This document shows, one piece after another, positions 6,789 through 7,860 of a stretch of 7,860 nucleotides of DNA. Source of the stretch: JBMYXZ01 sp049608925 (GTDB lineage Bacteria; Pseudomonadota; Alphaproteobacteria; JAGOMX01); the NCBI GenBank assembly GCA_049608925.1, contig JBMYXZ010000069.1:1-7860 (forward strand), given 5' to 3'. The stretch's first letter is position 1. Each line of letters begins with the position of its first letter. The notes below the pieces were generated by a model. That model saw nothing but the letters and a program-made list of their open reading frames with translations. It was not told the DNA's origin and ran no database searches. Made by a program: the position numbers and the translations under genes.

Positions 6789-6818
6789 GATAAATAAGCA
6801 TTGCCCGTAAATTGTCAA
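6789..6818 (-). promoter_or_regulatory. Candidate promoter for the 6070-6738 gene
   Basis: On the minus strand there is a perfect -35 box TTGACA (6818-6813). The best -10 candidates are TTTATC (6794-6789, 18-bp spacing) or the overlapping ATTTAT (17-bp spacing), both weak. Transcription would start near 6782, after the first in-frame ATG, which fits use of the TTG at 6736-6738. Confidence 0.4.
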
Positions 6819-6855
6819 ATTTTTTGCCCTATTTGTCAGTTGCAAACCCCATATA

Positions 6856-6883
6856 TTGACACAAATTATGAAAAATTTATCTT
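6856..6883 (+). promoter_or_regulatory. Second candidate plus-strand promoter upstream of the XRE regulator
   Basis: TTGACA (6856-6861) is followed after 16 bp by TATCTT (6878-6883), a 4-of-6 match to a -10 box. It would give a long leader of about 135 nt. It may instead be an operator word, because TTGACA/TTGTCA recurs in this gap. Confidence 0.3.
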
Positions 6884-6889
6884 TAATTG

Positions 6890-6918
6890 TTGACATTGGG
6901 AATATTAAATTTTATTAA
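6890..6918 (+). promoter_or_regulatory. Likely promoter of the XRE regulator gene
   Basis: A perfect -35 box TTGACA (6890-6895) is followed after the ideal 17 bp by TATTAA (6913-6918). The surrounding DNA is AT-rich. Transcription would start near 6925, giving an untranslated leader of about 100 nt that contains a small hairpin at 6966-6979. Confidence 0.5.
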
Positions 6919-6965
6919 TAATTCGTTAACAGTTGTTTACTTTTGCAGTCTCTGTAAAGGTTTAG

Positions 6966-6979
6966 GCCAGGCAACTGGC
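6966..6979 (+). repeat. Small hairpin with GCAA tetraloop in the regulator's leader
   Basis: GCCAG (6966-6970) pairs with CTGGC (6975-6979) around the loop GCAA, a GNRA-type tetraloop known to stabilise short RNA stems. It lies about 30 nt upstream of the ribosome-binding site of the 7024 gene. The stem is only 5 bp, and its function is unproven. Confidence 0.35.
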
Positions 6980-7023
6980 AATGCAACAGGTGGGTTTCAA
7001 ATAGTTAATAGGGAGCGGAGTAA

Positions 7024-7836
7024 ATGTCCAATACCTTTCCGGCTCAGCAAGGTCTACCGGCCTGGCAACAAGAGCCATCAACCAGCAGTAATGACACTAA
7101 TGTCATCCCCATCCCCAAGCGTAGTAGACGAGGCCGCAAAGCACGCAGAGCATCTAGCCATCCATTGCGTGATATTCGCCATGCCAGAGGCATGACACTT
7201 GAGGAACTGTCAGACCTTTCAAGTCTGTCGCCCTCTTATCTATCTAGATTAGAGTCTGGGACACGTCGCTTGAATGTCGACACCATCACACGCCTATCGC
7301 GCGCTTTAAATTGCGATCCGAGGGATCTTCTAACAGATGGTGATCAGTGGAATATGCCCCAGCTTTCTGGCGCTGCTGCTATGCCTCCTCAGGCGATGCA
7401 ACCAGCTGCTATACCTCAGATTGGCCAACTTCCTCTATATGGTGCTGTCCAGTTGGGCGGCAATGTGGACTTCAAAAATCCTTTAAGCACTATCCCCTGC
7501 CCGCAAGAATTGCAGGGTGTGCCCGGTGCGTTTGCTTATATAATCAACGATGACTATATGGTGCCACGCTATCGCCCAGGTGATCGCCTATTGGTGCATC
7601 CTGGCCGTCCCTTGGTTCCGCCCGCAACGGCAGTAATCATTACCAATGACCACCAAGCGATTGTCGGGGAATTCGTCGGCTGGCGCGAGGAATCTGACGA
7701 GCCTGGCGCCGATCAATGTCTTGAGCTAAAGCGCTATCGTGATGATTCTGGCGAAGTTGGATCTTACGGGAAGGTCTTAATCCCAACCCGCAATATCTTT
7801 AGCATGGGACGCGTTGTAGGTTGCGTCGAAGCCTAA
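7024..7836 (+). CDS. XRE-family transcriptional regulator with degenerate S24 (LexA/CI-like) C-terminal domain
   Basis: This is a predicted cytoplasmic DNA-binding regulator of 270 residues. A flexible N-terminus contains a very basic stretch, PKRSRRGRKARR (31-42). An XRE/Cro-type helix-turn-helix spans about 47-103 (TLEELSDLSSLSPSYLSRLESG, 58-79, is the classic core). A Pro/Ala/Met-rich linker (110-135) leads to a C-terminal region at about 136-265 that resembles the LexA/CI/UmuD dimerisation and self-cleavage fold, with YMVPRYRPGDRLLVHP (178-193). The position normally held by the catalytic Ser (D-S-M) is Tyr178, and the position of the general-base Lys in TVK appears to be Gly215. Self-cleavage is therefore unlikely; ligand sensing or plain dimerisation is more likely. 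The ATG follows an in-frame TAA directly, with GGGAG at 7011-7015, so the start is firm. It is divergent from 6070-6738, which it may control. Its target genes are unknown. Confidence 0.88.
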   Translation: MSNTFPAQQGLPAWQQEPSTSSNDTNVIPIPKRSRRGRKARRASSHPLRDIRHARGMTLEELSDLSSLSPSYLSRLESGTRRLNVDTITRLSRALNCDPRDLLTDGDQWNMPQLSGAAAMPPQAMQPAAIPQIGQLPLYGAVQLGGNVDFKNPLSTIPCPQELQGVPGAFAYIINDDYMVPRYRPGDRLLVHPGRPLVPPATAVIITNDHQAIVGEFVGWREESDEPGADQCLELKRYRDDSGEVGSYGKVLIPTRNIFSMGRVVGCVEA

Positions 7837-7860
7837 CTCTGTGGGCGATAGATACAGGTA

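Noticed and set aside
6739..6801. N-terminal extension of the HTH-like protein from the ATG at 6801
   Set aside because: Its start lacks a good ribosome site and overlaps a promoter-like element. The TTG start with GGGAG explains the region better.
6887..7195. Plus-strand open frame (102 codons) overlapping the start of the XRE gene
   Set aside because: It begins inside the likely promoter of the regulator, has no ribosome site, and overlaps the confident XRE frame out of phase.
1..7860. tRNA/rRNA genes, CRISPR arrays, insertion sequences, att sites
   Set aside because: Looked for on both strands; no cloverleaf-like ends, regularly spaced repeats, transposase frames or long terminal inverted repeats were seen.

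Overview
The window looks like a chromosomal segment of an alphaproteobacterium of moderate base composition (roughly mid-40s % GC by eye). The main evidence is the minus-strand order proS > lolC/E > lolD, with a ProRS of only 433 residues that lacks the large editing insertion. This order is common in alphaproteobacteria, where dnaE often follows. A strong ribosome-binding site at the left edge (2-12, minus) fits another gene starting just outside the window. No RNA gene, CRISPR array, insertion sequence or attachment site is visible.

Right to left on the minus strand: an unrecognised 222-residue protein with an N-terminal helix-turn-helix-like segment (6070-6738, probable TTG start); a 75-residue exported lysine-rich protein (5761-5988) closed by a textbook intrinsic terminator (5706-5734); a 726-residue membrane-bound class III adenylate cyclase with a periplasmic Cache-type sensor (3441-5621); then proS (2049-3350), a LolC/E-type permease (814-2052) and lolD (153-821). 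The last three overlap by 4 and 8 bp and are almost certainly one translationally coupled operon. On the plus strand at the right end, and divergent from the rest, lies a 270-residue XRE/S24-like regulator (7024-7836).

The proS-lolC-lolD part is housekeeping: prolyl-tRNA synthesis and extraction of lipoproteins from the inner membrane. The part right of 3441 is more individual. It holds a sensor cyclase that should make cAMP in response to a periplasmic cue, a tiny basic envelope protein, and two putative DNA-binding proteins either side of an AT-rich intergenic region with promoter-like boxes and repeated TTGTCA/TTGACA words. The XRE protein keeps the LexA/CI-type C-terminal fold signature, but Tyr replaces the catalytic Ser and Gly appears to replace the Lys, so it probably acts as a non-cleaving regulator.

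I see no convincing, wholly new multi-gene system. The best leads are the unrecognised HTH protein with its divergent regulator, the small repeat-bearing lysine-rich protein, and the self-complementary leader just before proS. Intergenic stretches are all under 300 bases and are described in the entries.
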